From assembly GCF_026343185.1 (NCBI RefSeq), contig NZ_JAPEMA010000004.1, forward strand, positions 186,001-250,000: a stretch of DNA of 64,000 nucleotides, written 5' to 3'. This document shows positions 1-7,758 of the stretch, piece by piece. The stretch comes from Streptomyces sp. NBC_00091. GTDB taxonomy: Bacteria; Actinomycetota; Actinomycetes; Streptomycetales; Streptomycetaceae. A model generated the notes under the pieces. The model was not told where the DNA came from, did not search any database, and saw only the letters and a list, made by a program, of their open reading frames with translations. The stretch's first letter is position 1, and every line of letters begins with the position of its first letter. The position numbers and the translations under genes are program-made.

Positions 1-79
1 ACATCACGGGATCGTTTAGCTCGAGCCCCGCCAAAGCAACAGCCGGACAACACCACCGGCAAGGACCGAGCTCCGATCC

Positions 80-679
80 TCACCCATCTACCCCGACGGC
101 CAGTCGCGGCGTGACGGCAACGAACACGCCCCACGCCCCCGGAACGCACACCAGGGTGGTCGGCGGCGACCTGGTCCAGGAGCCGGGTGCCAGCGATAGA
201 GTCCTGCACGCTCGCCGCGGTAACCAGAACCGCGAGCAAGTGACAATGCTCCGCTTTCTGCCGACGATCTTCTTGCCCGCGTCGATGCCCTGGCTGGAGG
301 CGTGGACGCTGGTGGAGGTCTTGACGCTCTGGGCGTCGATCACGCAGGCCGACGGCTCGCCGCTCCGTCCCTCCTTCTCCCGCAGGAGTTGGCGGAGCAG
401 GCCGTTGAGCTGGGCGAACACGCCCTCGTCTGCCCATTTGGCGAAGTATCCGTAGACCGTGTTCCAGTGCGGGAAGTCGTGCGGGAGGTAGCGCCACTGG
501 ACTCCGGTGCGGTCGACGTACAAGATTGCGTCCATGATGTCGCCCAGGTCGTGCTCGGGTGGCCGGCCGAAGTCCAGGGCCCTGCCGCGGCGGTCGAAGC
601 GCCAGGCGGCAAGGACCGGCTCGATCAACTCCCAGCGGGCATCGGACAGATCGCTCGGGTAAGGGCGTCGCTTCGGCAT
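80..679 (-). pseudogene. IS5-family transposase remnant, frameshifted
   Basis: The first ~145 residues read as an IS5-type DDE transposase. They start MPKRRPYPSDLSDARW, contain the N-terminal insertion-element domain (WRYLPHDFPHWNTVYGYFAKW), and include the first catalytic aspartate in CVIDAQSVKTS. After GKKIVGRKR the reading frame breaks: the expected continuation (VLVTAASVQDS and similar) is visible in another frame across about 90-240. The second and third acidic catalytic residues are absent from any single frame, so the gene is dead. I found no terminal inverted repeats, and the left end may lie outside the window. It marks this edge as a mobile-element-rich boundary. Confidence 0.85.
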
Positions 680-914
680 GGTTCCGGCGTACCGCCGAGG
701 ACCGAGTGCGCCCAGGCGTACGGCAACGACGGTGGAAGCACACGATCCCGAAAGCCGGGCATCCTGGGATGAGACAGGAATACGTCACCTTCTGCCCCAT
801 CCGCAACCCCACATGCCCCTCAGGGATCGACCGCGTCCACAACCTCACCCGCACCGCAATGCCGCACCCTGAGAATCGGCTGATACTGAGGCAGCTCAGG
901 CGAAAACGACCTCT

Positions 915-1140
915 CACCCTTCTACAGGCAAGCGCCGTCACCGACCGGTGGGGCACAACCCGCTACGGTCGCCTCTCTGGACTCCTCGGCGCCCCGCCGA
1001 CATCGCCGCCGCCCTCGCCCCCTGGGTAGGCGCCGCCTTGGTCGGCCCTCTCGGCGGCTACCCCCAGCTCTTCGGGCTGCTCGCGGTGCTCTCCGGTGTG
1101 GCCGCCTGCCTCGCAGTGGGGGGACGGAGTGACGCGACAT
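915..1140 (+). pseudogene. MFS transporter C-terminal fragment, frameshifted
   Basis: Two frames together give the end of a major facilitator transporter. One reads LLQASAVTDRWGTTRYGRL followed by SGLLGAP; the next frame continues DIAAALAPWVGAALVGPLGG and then YPQLFGLLAVLSGVAACLAVGG, two hydrophobic helices. The frame changes near 1005. Nothing upstream (680-910) extends the protein, so only the last ~70 residues survive. This is a decayed relic between the IS5 remnant and the first att repeat. The assignment rests on the helix pattern and general MFS similarity. Confidence 0.6.
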
Positions 1141-1248
1141 CAGCTCCGTGAGTCAAGAGGGCATGATGTGGGCATCGATTCCCACGTCGTCCAGCCGGGT
1201 CTCGCCCTCAATCGGGGTCTGGCGGGCCCGAGGGTCATGTGGTGCCCC

Positions 1249-1270
1249 TTGGGGACCGGTTGGGGACCAG
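1249..1270 (+). repeat. Paired TTGGGGACC arm-type repeat (copy 1)
   Basis: TTGGGGACC occurs twice with an 11-bp period about 100 bp left of the first att repeat. The same pair occurs at 1470-1491, 37126-37148 and 54712-54731. The placement beside att sites suggests arm-type integrase binding sites. Just right of it, a perfect 9-bp inverted repeat (GCGCACAGC at 1286-1294 and its complement at 1311-1319) may be another protein-binding site. Confidence 0.5.
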
Positions 1271-1365
1271 CGCCCACGTCGATGGGCGCACAGCATGTGC
1301 GGGTGTGCACGCTGTGCGCCCTCAGATTATGCTGTATGTCATGATTTTTCCTCCGACCCATCGAT

Positions 1366-1407
1366 CTGGGGGTCAAGGGGTCGCAGGTTCAAATCCTGTC
1401 GTCCCGA
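1366..1407 (+). repeat. att site, tRNA-Pro(GGG) 3' segment, copy 1
   Basis: These 42 bases are identical to 54745-54786. They start in the anticodon loop (CTGGGGG), continue through the 3' side of the anticodon stem (TCAAG), a T-arm with TTCAAAT, and an acceptor strand CGTCCCG plus discriminator A. This is the 3' part of a tRNA-Pro with anticodon GGG. The preceding bases do not form a D-arm or 5' acceptor strand, so this is not a complete tRNA. It is the form left when an element integrates into a tRNA 3' end. A terminator and an integrase 3' end follow directly. Confidence 0.85.
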
Positions 1408-1426
1408 CTTTTCGAAGTCGCAGGTC

Positions 1427-1471
1427 AGGGGCCGTTTCAGAGCAATCTGAAACGGCCCCTTGATCGTTTTT
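1427..1471 (+). terminator. Strong intrinsic terminator after att copy 1
   Basis: A perfect 15-bp stem (AGGGGCCGTTTCAGA with its complement) closes a 4-base GCAA loop at 1427-1460. It is followed by TGATCG and a run of T. It sits where a tRNA terminator would be carried by an att site. It also lies between the att repeat and the 3' end of the minus-strand integrase stub, so it could act in both directions. Confidence 0.85.
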
Positions 1472-1491
1472 GGGGACCAGATGGGGACCAG
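1470..1491 (+). repeat. Paired TGGGGACCAG arm-type repeat (copy 2)
   Basis: TGGGGACCAG is repeated with an 11-bp period immediately after the terminator and 16 bp before the stop codon of the integrase stub. It belongs with the same pairs at 1249, 37126 and 54712. Placement between an integrase gene end and its att core is what is expected for integrase arm sites. Confidence 0.55.
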
Positions 1492-1506
1492 GGCGGTCAG
1501 AGCGGG

Positions 1507-1650
1507 TCAGGCAGCGGCAATGGCCGTGACTGGCAGCGAACGTGGTGCACGGAGCACCATGAGGTGCGCAGACAGCGCGGCACCAGCTGCCGTGATCTGG
1601 CCGGCGTCGGGGTGCAAGTAGCGCTGGGTGGTGGTCAGCGAGCCGTGTCC
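1507..1650 (-). pseudogene. Tyrosine recombinase C-terminal stub (integrase 1)
   Basis: Read on the minus strand, 47 codons plus a TGA stop give GHGSLTTTQRYLHPDAG, then QITAAGAALSAHLMVLRAPR. This is the last segment of a phage-type integrase, including the catalytic tyrosine in QRYLHPD. The rest is missing: at about 1651 the sequence switches abruptly to plus-strand coding sequence of a TPR protein, so a deletion removed the body of the gene. Its 3' end points at the att repeat 100 bp away, the same arrangement as the larger integrase relic at 54.8-56.0 kb. It is probably the recombinase of the element to its right. Confidence 0.85.
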
Positions 1651-2192
1651 TCACCCGGGCCAAGGGCCGCGTGGACTCCCAGACCGAAGCCCTCTTCCGC
1701 GTCGTCCACGCCCACACCCTGGCCAAGACCGGGCTGTCGGCCGCCGCCCTCGCCGAAGTCGGACGAGCCCGCGCCCTGTTGGAACAGGGCAGCCAGCGGG
1801 GCGACGAGGTGCCGTTCTGGGGCCTGGCGTGGGGGCCTGTGGCGCCGTCGGTGTTCTCCCGGACGGCGAAGGTCTTCGAAACCCTCGGGGACCACCGGGC
1901 CGCCGCCGCCGAGTACCTGCACGCCGCCGCCACAAGGCCCGCCGGAACCTACGCCCGGATCGTGGCCCTGGACCTGGTCGCGGGGGCGGAGCTCCACCTC
2001 AAGCGCGGCCGGATCGAGCAGGCGTGCGCCACGTTCGGGCAGGCCATGGACCACATGGAAGGCGTCCGCTCCGTGCGGACCCGCAAGGCCGTCAAAACCA
2101 TGCGGGCCGACCTCGCACCCTTCCGGGCACGGGGGCTTCGCTGCGCGGCCGAGCTGGACGAGCGGGCCGTGTCGTTCCTCGCCACCGCGTAG
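1651..2192 (+). pseudogene. 5'-truncated TPR regulator-type protein
   Basis: The open frame enters from the deletion junction (TRAKGRVDSQTEALFRVVHA) and runs about 180 residues to a stop. An internal ATG would give 173 residues. It aligns by eye with the C-terminal half of the intact protein at 2770-3810: both share QTEAL near the entry, an ATV/GDHRAAAAEYLHAA-type TPR pair, R-TPGTY/R-PAGTY, and a MDHMEG/MDFMDG segment followed by TRKAVKTMRADL. It is therefore a paralogue that lost its N-terminal half. No promoter or ribosome-binding site precedes it. Confidence 0.7.
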
Positions 2193-2449
2193 GAGGCGAC
2201 CGGGAGCACGCGGGCCGGCCGAGGTGACGCCGGTCCTGGGGTGGAGCGGTGCTGTCGTACGAGACATCTCCCTGGCTCCTGTTCGCGGTGGTCCGTGTAG
2301 GGCGAAGGGTCGGCGTGGGGCCGGCGGACAGGTTTCGGGCCGATCGCGTTTGGCGTTACGGCTATTGAACTCACGGTGATCGGGTGGGGGTACCGTGGGC
2401 GGCGGGGCACCTTGTTCAATCTGTTCAAGATCGCTGTGGGGAGTGCGAG

Positions 2450-2770
2450 TTGGCGGAGAGCCGTAGTCCGAACACCGCGCTGGCAGACGTCATCGCCGAG
2501 GCCGGATGTACTTACGAGGTCCTGGCCAGGGACGTCCGTGCGGTGGCCGCCGAGTCCGGGGTGACGCTGCATACCTCCCGCTCGGCCGTTCACTCCTGGG
2601 TCATGGGCGGTACACCAAGCGGTCAGACCCGCTCGTACATCGCCGAAGCCCTCACCAGAAGGATGAAGCGGAAGGTCACGCCCACAGAGATCGGTCTAGG
2701 CTGCGCAGGCACCGGCGAGGCCCTGGGGCCGATCCACTGGTCAACGCCACCGACCTCGGGAGATTCGTGA
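2450..2770 (+). CDS. Small HTH-like regulator, partner of the TPR protein
   Basis: The likely start is TTG at 2450, with GGGGAG just upstream; it gives 106 residues. The core TALADVIAEAGCTYEVLARD, then VRAVAAESGVTL and SRSAVHSWVMGGTPSGQTR, resembles the N-terminal DNA-binding part of streptomycete proteins in which an HTH precedes a TPR domain. The conserved TPTEIGL element closes that part. Here the reading frame ends in a TGATG overlap with the Tat/TPR protein, so the two halves are separate but translationally coupled. DNA binding is inferred, not shown. An in-frame ATG at 2384 lacks a good ribosome-binding site. Confidence 0.6.
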   Translation: MAESRSPNTALADVIAEAGCTYEVLARDVRAVAAESGVTLHTSRSAVHSWVMGGTPSGQTRSYIAEALTRRMKRKVTPTEIGLGCAGTGEALGPIHWSTPPTSGDS

Positions 2771-3810
2771 TGCTCCGTCGCAGGAACTTCCTCAACGCCG
2801 CGTTCGCGACGGCCGCCGTCGCCCTGCCGCTCGCCTACGACCACCAGGCGGTCGCCGCGACCCTGCGGGCGGCCGAACACGGCGGCGCCGTCGGCACCGA
2901 GGAAGTCGCCACCGTACGGGAGCTCACCGAGACGTTCCGGAGCATGGACGAACGCCTGGGTGGCGGCGACGGCCTGACGATGGTGACCGCCTACCTCACC
3001 GACACTGTGGTCCCCATGCTGGAGGGCCGCTTCCCCTCGGAGCCGGTACGGCGCAGCGCGTTCGGGGCGGCGGCGACTCTGGCGTGCCTGGTGGGCTGGA
3101 AGCACCACGACTTGGGCCGCGAGGGCGCGGCCCAGCGCTACTACCTCCTCGGCTTCCAGTTGGCCTGCGAGTCGGACCCGTACGGGCACGCCGCGTGGAT
3201 GATGCGGGCCCTGACCCACCAGGCCCTCGACCTCGGTCACCCGCAGGCGTGCATCGGCCTGGCGGAGGAGGCGTTGCGGCGGGCGACGGGCAAGGTCGAC
3301 CGGCAGACCGAGGCCCTACTGCTGGTCACCTGCGCCAGGGCGTACGGGGCCGGTGGACAGAGCGGGAAGGCGGCGGCGGCCCTGTTGTCGGCCGAAGACG
3401 CGATGCTCACCGCAGGCGACCCGGTGCCTGGCTACGCCGCTGCGTCGGGTCCGGTCGCGGCCACCGTCGCCTCCCACACCGGCAAGACCCTGACCGAAAT
3501 GCGCGACCACCGGGCTGCGGAGAAGCACTACCGGGCGGCTCTCAAGGGACGGACGCCGGGGACCTATCAGCGGGTTCACGGCCTGACCATGGTTAACATC
3601 GGGCGGTCGGTTGCCGCGCAGCAGCGGCACGAGGAGGCCGTGGCCGTGTGGGGTCGGTCGCTGGACTTCATGGATGGCCTGGTCTCGGACCGGACCGTGA
3701 AGGAAATCAGGGCGATCCGGTCGACGGCTGCCAGCTACCGCAAGCGCCGTATCCCCGGAGCCGGGGCCTTGCACGAACGCGCCGTCGACCTTCTGCGAGC
3801 CCAGGCATGA
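2770..3810 (+). CDS. TPR-repeat protein with Tat-like N-terminus
   Basis: This is a 346-residue protein. The start MLRRRNFLNAAFATAAVALP looks like a twin-arginine signal, although in related regulators this stretch is just the linker after the HTH. The rest is alpha-helical TPR-like: blocks around residues 95-290 carry YLLGFQLACESD, AHGHAAWMMRAL-like helices, QTEALLLVTCARAY and EKHYRAALKGRTPGTYQRV. The protein starts in a TGATG overlap with the small HTH gene and ends in an ATGA overlap with the glycosyltransferase. The three genes form one operon. The function is probably regulatory or scaffolding; the substrate is unknown. A 5'-truncated paralogue lies at 1651-2192. Confidence 0.7.
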   Translation: MLRRRNFLNAAFATAAVALPLAYDHQAVAATLRAAEHGGAVGTEEVATVRELTETFRSMDERLGGGDGLTMVTAYLTDTVVPMLEGRFPSEPVRRSAFGAAATLACLVGWKHHDLGREGAAQRYYLLGFQLACESDPYGHAAWMMRALTHQALDLGHPQACIGLAEEALRRATGKVDRQTEALLLVTCARAYGAGGQSGKAAAALLSAEDAMLTAGDPVPGYAAASGPVAATVASHTGKTLTEMRDHRAAEKHYRAALKGRTPGTYQRVHGLTMVNIGRSVAAQQRHEEAVAVWGRSLDFMDGLVSDRTVKEIRAIRSTAASYRKRRIPGAGALHERAVDLLRAQA

Positions 3811-4697
3811 ACCGCGCCGGGAGCGGTCCGCCGACGGTCGGCGTCGTGATCATCACCATGGGAGACCGGGAGGCTGAACTCCGTGCTCTCCTCGAGTCGG
3901 TGGCAGCCCAGGCAGGCGAGCCCGCCACGGTCGTCGTGCTCGGGCAGGGAGCGAAGCTCCCCGCTCTGCCGGACCCGGTGGCGGCCGTCGAACTGCCGGA
4001 GAATCTGGGAATCCCCGGCGGCCGGAACGTCGGGGTGCGGTGGCTGCGCGAACACGGCGGCGCCGACATCGTCCTCGTCCTCGACGACGACGGCCTCCTC
4101 CCTCGAACCGACACCCTCCACCTGGTCCGGGAAGCGTTCACGGCGAATCCGAAGCTGGGGATCGTGGGCTTCCGCATCGCCGACGAGAACGGCGTCTCCC
4201 AGCGCAGGCACGTCCCCCGCCTCGGGGGCGCCGACCCGCTCATCTCTGGGCCGGTCACCACGTTCCTGGGCGGCGGCCACGCCATCCGCATGGGCGTCAT
4301 CGACCAGGTCGGTGACTTCCCTGACAAGTTCTTCTACGCACATGAGGAGACCGACTTCGCCTGGCGGGCCCTGGATGCCGGGTGGGAGATCGACTACCGG
4401 GCCGACCTGGTCCTGACCCACCCCCGTACCCCGGCCTCCCGGCACGCGGTCTACTACCACCACACCGGCCGCAACCGGGTCTGGCTCGCCAAGCGGCACT
4501 TGCCCGCCGTCCTCGTCCCGGTCTACCTCGCCACCTGGGCCGCGTACACGCTGGCCCAGCGGCCGCCGCTGGCCGGGTTGAAGTCGTGGTGGGCTGGATT
4601 CTTCGAGGGGGTGCGGGTGCCGTGCCCGCCCCGGCGTCCGATGCGGTGGCGGACGGTGTGGCGGATGACCCGACTCGGCCGACCACCGGTGATCTGA
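3807..4697 (+). CDS. Family 2 glycosyltransferase
   Basis: This 296-residue protein has a GT-A fold signature. The nucleotide-sugar region starts PTVGVVIITMGDREAELRAL; the DxD-type metal motif is LVLDDDG (D93-D95); and the acceptor/catalytic region is YAHEETDFAWRALDAGW (about 177-193). Near the C-terminus HTGRNRVWLAKRHLPAV and a hydrophobic stretch (LVPVYLATWAAYTLA) suggest membrane association. It overlaps the TPR protein by 4 bases. It probably transfers a sugar to a cell-surface or secreted acceptor, but neither donor nor acceptor can be read from the sequence. The next gene of the operon is truncated at about 4.79 kb. Confidence 0.85.
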   Translation: MNRAGSGPPTVGVVIITMGDREAELRALLESVAAQAGEPATVVVLGQGAKLPALPDPVAAVELPENLGIPGGRNVGVRWLREHGGADIVLVLDDDGLLPRTDTLHLVREAFTANPKLGIVGFRIADENGVSQRRHVPRLGGADPLISGPVTTFLGGGHAIRMGVIDQVGDFPDKFFYAHEETDFAWRALDAGWEIDYRADLVLTHPRTPASRHAVYYHHTGRNRVWLAKRHLPAVLVPVYLATWAAYTLAQRPPLAGLKSWWAGFFEGVRVPCPPRRPMRWRTVWRMTRLGRPPVI

Positions 4698-4734
4698 CCT
4701 TCCCCGGTTTCTGGTCTGTGAGGAGACGGAGAGC

Positions 4735-4884
4735 ATGGGCGCGGGCCGCGTGCACCTCGTCATCTCACCGCGAATCAGGTCAGCTGCCGCCAGAGGCGTC
4801 GGTGTCGTTGGGGCGGCCCAGGTCGACACCGCCGGGATCTCCACGTCCGACTTCGCGCCGGGCCCCCATCGGCCGCGCCAGTAG
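4735..4884 (+). pseudogene. Truncated 5' end of the next operon gene
   Basis: A strong ribosome-binding site (GGAGACGGAGAG) precedes ATG at 4735 and the frame MGAGRVHLVISPRI, which runs 49 codons to TAG. The first ~14 residues look like the start of a real enzyme in the glycosyltransferase operon. The remainder is low-quality sequence on the boundary with the stress island. The gene was probably cut at about 4.78 kb. Family not recognised. Confidence 0.35.
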
Positions 4885-4925
4885 CGAGGCGTTTGTTCCA
4901 CCACTCAAGCCCGGCGAGGCCAAGG

Positions 4926-5579
4926 TCATGGCGAGGTGGGCGTCTCCAGCTGGCAGTGGACCTCCACGATGCCCTCGACGGAGTGGGTGAGGCGTTCGGC
5001 CATCCCAATCAGGTGGCTGTCTCTGACTTGGCCGGTCAGGGTGGCGATGCCTTCCGTGACAGTGACCTTGACGGCCTCGTGGGAGAGGGGGAAGAGGCGT
5101 TCGACGACGGTGCGGCGGATCTCGGTGGCGAGTTCCTCGTCGGTGCGGAGGAAGACCTTGAGGAGGTCGGCGCGGCTGACGATGCCCTTGAGGGTGCCGT
5201 CGGCGTCGACGACCGGGAGGCGCTTGATGTGCCGGTCGGCCATGAGACGGGCTGCCTGAGGCAGGGTGGCGTCGGGGCGGATCGTGATGGCCGGGGTGGT
5301 CATCATGTTCTCGGCGCGGGTGGAGCCGGCCTTGGCGGTGTCGCCGAGGCGGCGCATCTGTTCGATCAGGCCCGGGCGGTGCTCGTGGAACTCCTCCTTG
5401 GGCAGGAGATCGGCCTCGGAGACCACGCCGACCACTCGGCCCTCGCCCTCGATGACCGGTAGGGCGGTCACCTTCCACCGCTCCATCGCGGTGGCGATGT
5501 CCTTGAAGCCGGTCGAGGGGGTGACGGCGATGACCTTGGTGGTCATGACGTCGGTGACGGTGTACGGGGTGGAGGTCAT
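4926..5579 (-). CDS. CBS-pair protein with C-terminal BON domain (1)
   Basis: This is a 217-residue protein. It has two CBS motifs (VTDVMTTKVIAVTPSTGFKD to VVGVVSEADLLPKEEF, and MMTTPAITIRPDATLPQAAR to VSRADLLKVFLR) and a BON-like tail (VKVTVTEGIATLTGQV and then EGIVEVHCQL, about 170-212). CBS pairs bind adenine nucleotides; the M. tuberculosis relative Hrp1 (Rv2626c) is a DosR-regulon protein. It lies 10 bp downstream of a cyclic-nucleotide-binding gene on the same strand, the same pair arrangement as at 33.1-34.2 kb. The likely controlling site is the box at 6139-6152. The role is probably nucleotide-sensing in stress; the partner is unknown. Confidence 0.9.
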   Translation of the reverse strand: MTSTPYTVTDVMTTKVIAVTPSTGFKDIATAMERWKVTALPVIEGEGRVVGVVSEADLLPKEEFHEHRPGLIEQMRRLGDTAKAGSTRAENMMTTPAITIRPDATLPQAARLMADRHIKRLPVVDADGTLKGIVSRADLLKVFLRTDEELATEIRRTVVERLFPLSHEAVKVTVTEGIATLTGQVRDSHLIGMAERLTHSVEGIVEVHCQLETPTSP

Positions 5580-5589
5580 GGCGGGGTCC

Positions 5590-6060
5590 TCAGCGTGCGT
5601 AGGCGAGCGGGGTTCCGCTGCCGTGAGGGGCGAACAGGTCGAGGAGGCGGGTCCGGGCGGAGTCGAGCCGGTCGGCGATGACGGCGGCCACCGCGGTGGA
5701 GACGGACCGGCCGACGGCCGAGTCCTCGTTGCACAGCTCCCGTACGGCCGCGGCGTCGAACTCCAGGGCGCGCACGTCATGGGAGGCGGTGGCGCCGAGG
5801 TGCCAGCTGTAGGGCGGGAACATCCAGGACCAGCCGAGGAGCTCGCCGTAGCCGAGGGTGTCGACTACCACGTTCTTGTGGCCGGGGACGTGGGTGTCGA
5901 GGTCCACGGTGCCGCTCTGGGTGATCCAGAACCTCTCGGCCCGTCGGCGTTCGTTGAAGATGCGGGTGCCGACCGGGAAAGTCACCTGGTGGGAGTGGGC
6001 GAGCAGGGCTTCGCGGGCTTCGGGTGCCATCGCTTCGAGGATGCTGTGCATGGTGCTCAT
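5590..6060 (-). CDS. Cyclic-nucleotide-binding domain protein without HTH (1)
   Basis: The 156 residues form a cNMP-binding beta barrel (TFPVGTRIFNERRRAERFWI, SGTVDLDTHVPGHKN, LGYGELLGWSWMF), ending LLDLFAPHGSGTPL. There is no C-terminal winged helix, so it is not a CRP-type transcription factor; it may be a free sensor module or partner of the CBS protein encoded 10 bp downstream. The start is supported by GGAGGCG 9 bases before the ATG. The protein at 33785-34249 is a clear paralogue (same WSWMF/CSWLF and LLDL-APxGSG elements), so the cNMP-CBS pair has been duplicated in this island. Confidence 0.85.
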   Translation of the reverse strand: MSTMHSILEAMAPEAREALLAHSHQVTFPVGTRIFNERRRAERFWITQSGTVDLDTHVPGHKNVVVDTLGYGELLGWSWMFPPYSWHLGATASHDVRALEFDAAAVRELCNEDSAVGRSVSTAVAAVIADRLDSARTRLLDLFAPHGSGTPLAYAR

Positions 6061-6138
6061 GGAGCGCCTCCAACCCTTCGCATCCACCCTGCTCGATGGG
6101 CCACCGCGTCCGGGAGGGCCGCGCGGTGCACACCGAGG

Positions 6139-6152
6139 GGACCGTCCGGCCC
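6139..6152. promoter_or_regulatory. GGNCC palindrome box upstream of the cNMP-CBS operon
   Basis: GGACC-GTCC-GGCCC, with a weaker GGGCC-GCGC-GGTGC at 6116-6129, lies in the 95-bp gap upstream of the minus-strand cNMP gene. It matches the 14-bp palindromes found in the other island promoters. It is proposed as a DevR/OsdR-type operator by inference from its recurrence. Confidence 0.5.
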
Positions 6153-6155
6153 CGG

Positions 6156-7583
6156 TCAGCGGACCAAGACGGCCTCCCCGGACTTGGGCACGACGGCCGT
6201 CCATCCCAGCTCGTGGTCGATCCGGTCCCGGAGGGTCTCGGCCGCAGTCTCCTCCCCGTGGACCAGGTAAGTGGTGTGCGGCGGCGGAGCGGAGCGCAGC
6301 CAGTCGATGATCTGGCCAGCGTCGGCGTGCGCGGAGAAGTGCGGGACGTCGGCGACCTCGGCACGTACGGGGACGTACTCGCCGAACATCTTGAGCGTGC
6401 GGGCGCCGTCCACGAGGTCGCGCGAGCGGGTGCCGGCCGCGGCGAAGCCGACGATGACCACGGCGTTGCGGGGGTCGGGGAGGATCCGGTGGAGGTGGTG
6501 CAGGACGCGGCCGCCGGTGGCCATGCCGGCGGAGGAGACGATGATCGCCGGCCCGGTGGTGTTGTTGATGTCGATTGACTCCTGGACGGTGCGCGCGGCC
6601 AGGAAGGGCTCCGGGCTGATCGCCGCCTCGCCTCGGGCGAGGACCTCGGGGCGTAGCTCGGGCGAGTGGGCCCGTACGGCGTCGCGGTAGACGTCCAGGG
6701 CGGCCAGGGCCATCGGGCTGTCGACGTAGACGGGTACGTGGCGTGGCAGGGTGCCGCCGCTGCGCAGGGCGGCGAGTTCGTGGAGGACGACCTCGGTGCG
6801 GTCGATCGCGAAGGCCGGGATGACGACCGTGCCGCCACGGGACAGCGCGCGGGTGATCACCGAAGCGAATTCGCGCTTCGCGCTCTCCTGGTCGTGGTGT
6901 CGGTTGCCGTACGTCGACTCCATCAGCAGGACGTCGGCACCGGAGAACGGCTCGGGTGGCAGGAGGAGCGGGTGGCCGGGGCGACCGAGGTCGCCGCTGA
7001 CGGCGAGGGTGTGGCCGTCTTCCAGGGTCAGGTCCACCCAGGCGGAGCCGAGGATGTGCCCGCCGTGGTGCAGCATCAGTTTCGTGCCGGCCATGATCTC
7101 GATCTCGCTGCCCACCGGTACCGGGTCGAAGTACTTGATCGTGTGATCGACGTCGTCATCGTCGTAGAGCGGCTTGGCGGGCCGGTGCTTGGACCAGCCG
7201 TGCTGGTTGGCGTGCTCGGCGGCTTCCATCTGGAGGCGGGCGCTGTCACGGAGCACGATCTCGGCGAGCCGGGCCGTTGTGGCGCTGGTCAGGATCGGTC
7301 CGTGGAATCCGTGCCGGACCAGTCGCGGCAGGTAGCCGCAGTGGTCAAGGTGGGCGTGGGTCACGACGACGGCGTGGATGTCGGAGGCGTCGCAGGGCAG
7401 CTTGTCCCAGTTGCGGCGTCGTAGGTCCGCGACACCCTGGAAGAGTCCGCAGTCGACGAGGATCCGGGCGTGGTCGCTCTCGACCAGGAACTTACTGCCG
7501 GTGACCGTCCGCACCCCGCCGAGGAACCTCAGCAGGGCCGGGCGGGCGGAAGCAGGAGACGGGGACGGGGCTGACTGGGACAT
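6156..7583 (-). CDS. MBL-fold beta-CASP RNA-processing-type hydrolase
   Basis: This 475-residue enzyme has the metallo-beta-lactamase motif [10 protein letters not shown] (H76, H78, D80, H81), further ligands in [12 protein letters not shown] and VSGDLGRPG, a beta-CASP domain ([33 protein letters not shown]) and a C-terminal RMMBL segment ([21 protein letters not shown]). Family members are two-zinc RNA endo/exonucleases of the CPSF73/YSH1 type. Its promoter is shared with the alcohol dehydrogenase operon and carries two box palindromes, so it is likely co-induced. A role in RNA turnover during dormancy is inferred. Confidence 0.9.
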   Translation of the reverse strand: MSQSAPSPSPASARPALLRFLGGVRTVTGSKFLVESDHARILVDCGLFQGVADLRRRNWDKLPCDASDIHAVVVTHAHLDHCGYLPRLVRHGFHGPILTSATTARLAEIVLRDSARLQMEAAEHANQHGWSKHRPAKPLYDDDDVDHTIKYFDPVPVGSEIEIMAGTKLMLHHGGHILGSAWVDLTLEDGHTLAVSGDLGRPGHPLLLPPEPFSGADVLLMESTYGNRHHDQESAKREFASVITRALSRGGTVVIPAFAIDRTEVVLHELAALRSGGTLPRHVPVYVDSPMALAALDVYRDAVRAHSPELRPEVLARGEAAISPEPFLAARTVQESIDINNTTGPAIIVSSAGMATGGRVLHHLHRILPDPRNAVVIVGFAAAGTRSRDLVDGARTLKMFGEYVPVRAEVADVPHFSAHADAGQIIDWLRSAPPPHTTYLVHGEETAAETLRDRIDHELGWTAVVPKSGEAVLVR

Positions 7584-7650
7584 GGCAGCAGCCCTCCTTT
7601 CGGAACGGATGCCGGTCTCCACCGTGGCACCGGAACGCCCTGCCCGCTGG

Positions 7651-7685
7651 GGACCGACCGGTCCCGGGTAGGGGCCGACCGGCCC
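7651..7685. promoter_or_regulatory. Paired GGNCC boxes in a divergent promoter
   Basis: GGACC-GACC-GGTCC (7651-7664, extending to a 16-bp perfect palindrome) and GGGCC-GACC-GGCCC (7672-7685) lie 21 bp apart start to start. They sit between the MBL nuclease (minus) and the alcohol dehydrogenase operon (plus). These are the clearest copies of the island operator. Two helical turns of spacing would fit two dimers on one face of the DNA. Confidence 0.65.
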
Positions 7686-7758
7686 AAGCGGGACGGAGGG
7701 GAACGGGCACAGCCTGACGGTGACCCTCCCGCACAGCACACAGAGAGAAGGCCGCGCC

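Noticed and set aside
302..772. A plus-strand open frame over the IS5 remnant
   Set aside because: It is the complement of the transposase coding sequence, with no motif of its own and no ribosome-binding site.
1366..1407. A tRNA-Pro gene
   Set aside because: Only the anticodon-loop-to-3'-end half is present; the bases upstream do not form the 5' acceptor strand or D-arm. The same is true at 54745. These are att sites, not tRNA genes.
1373..1933. A minus-strand protein ending VGTTGFEPATP
   Set aside because: That peptide is the translation of the complement of the tRNA 3' end and is a well-known false gene. The frame also runs through the terminator and is one base off the true integrase stub frame.
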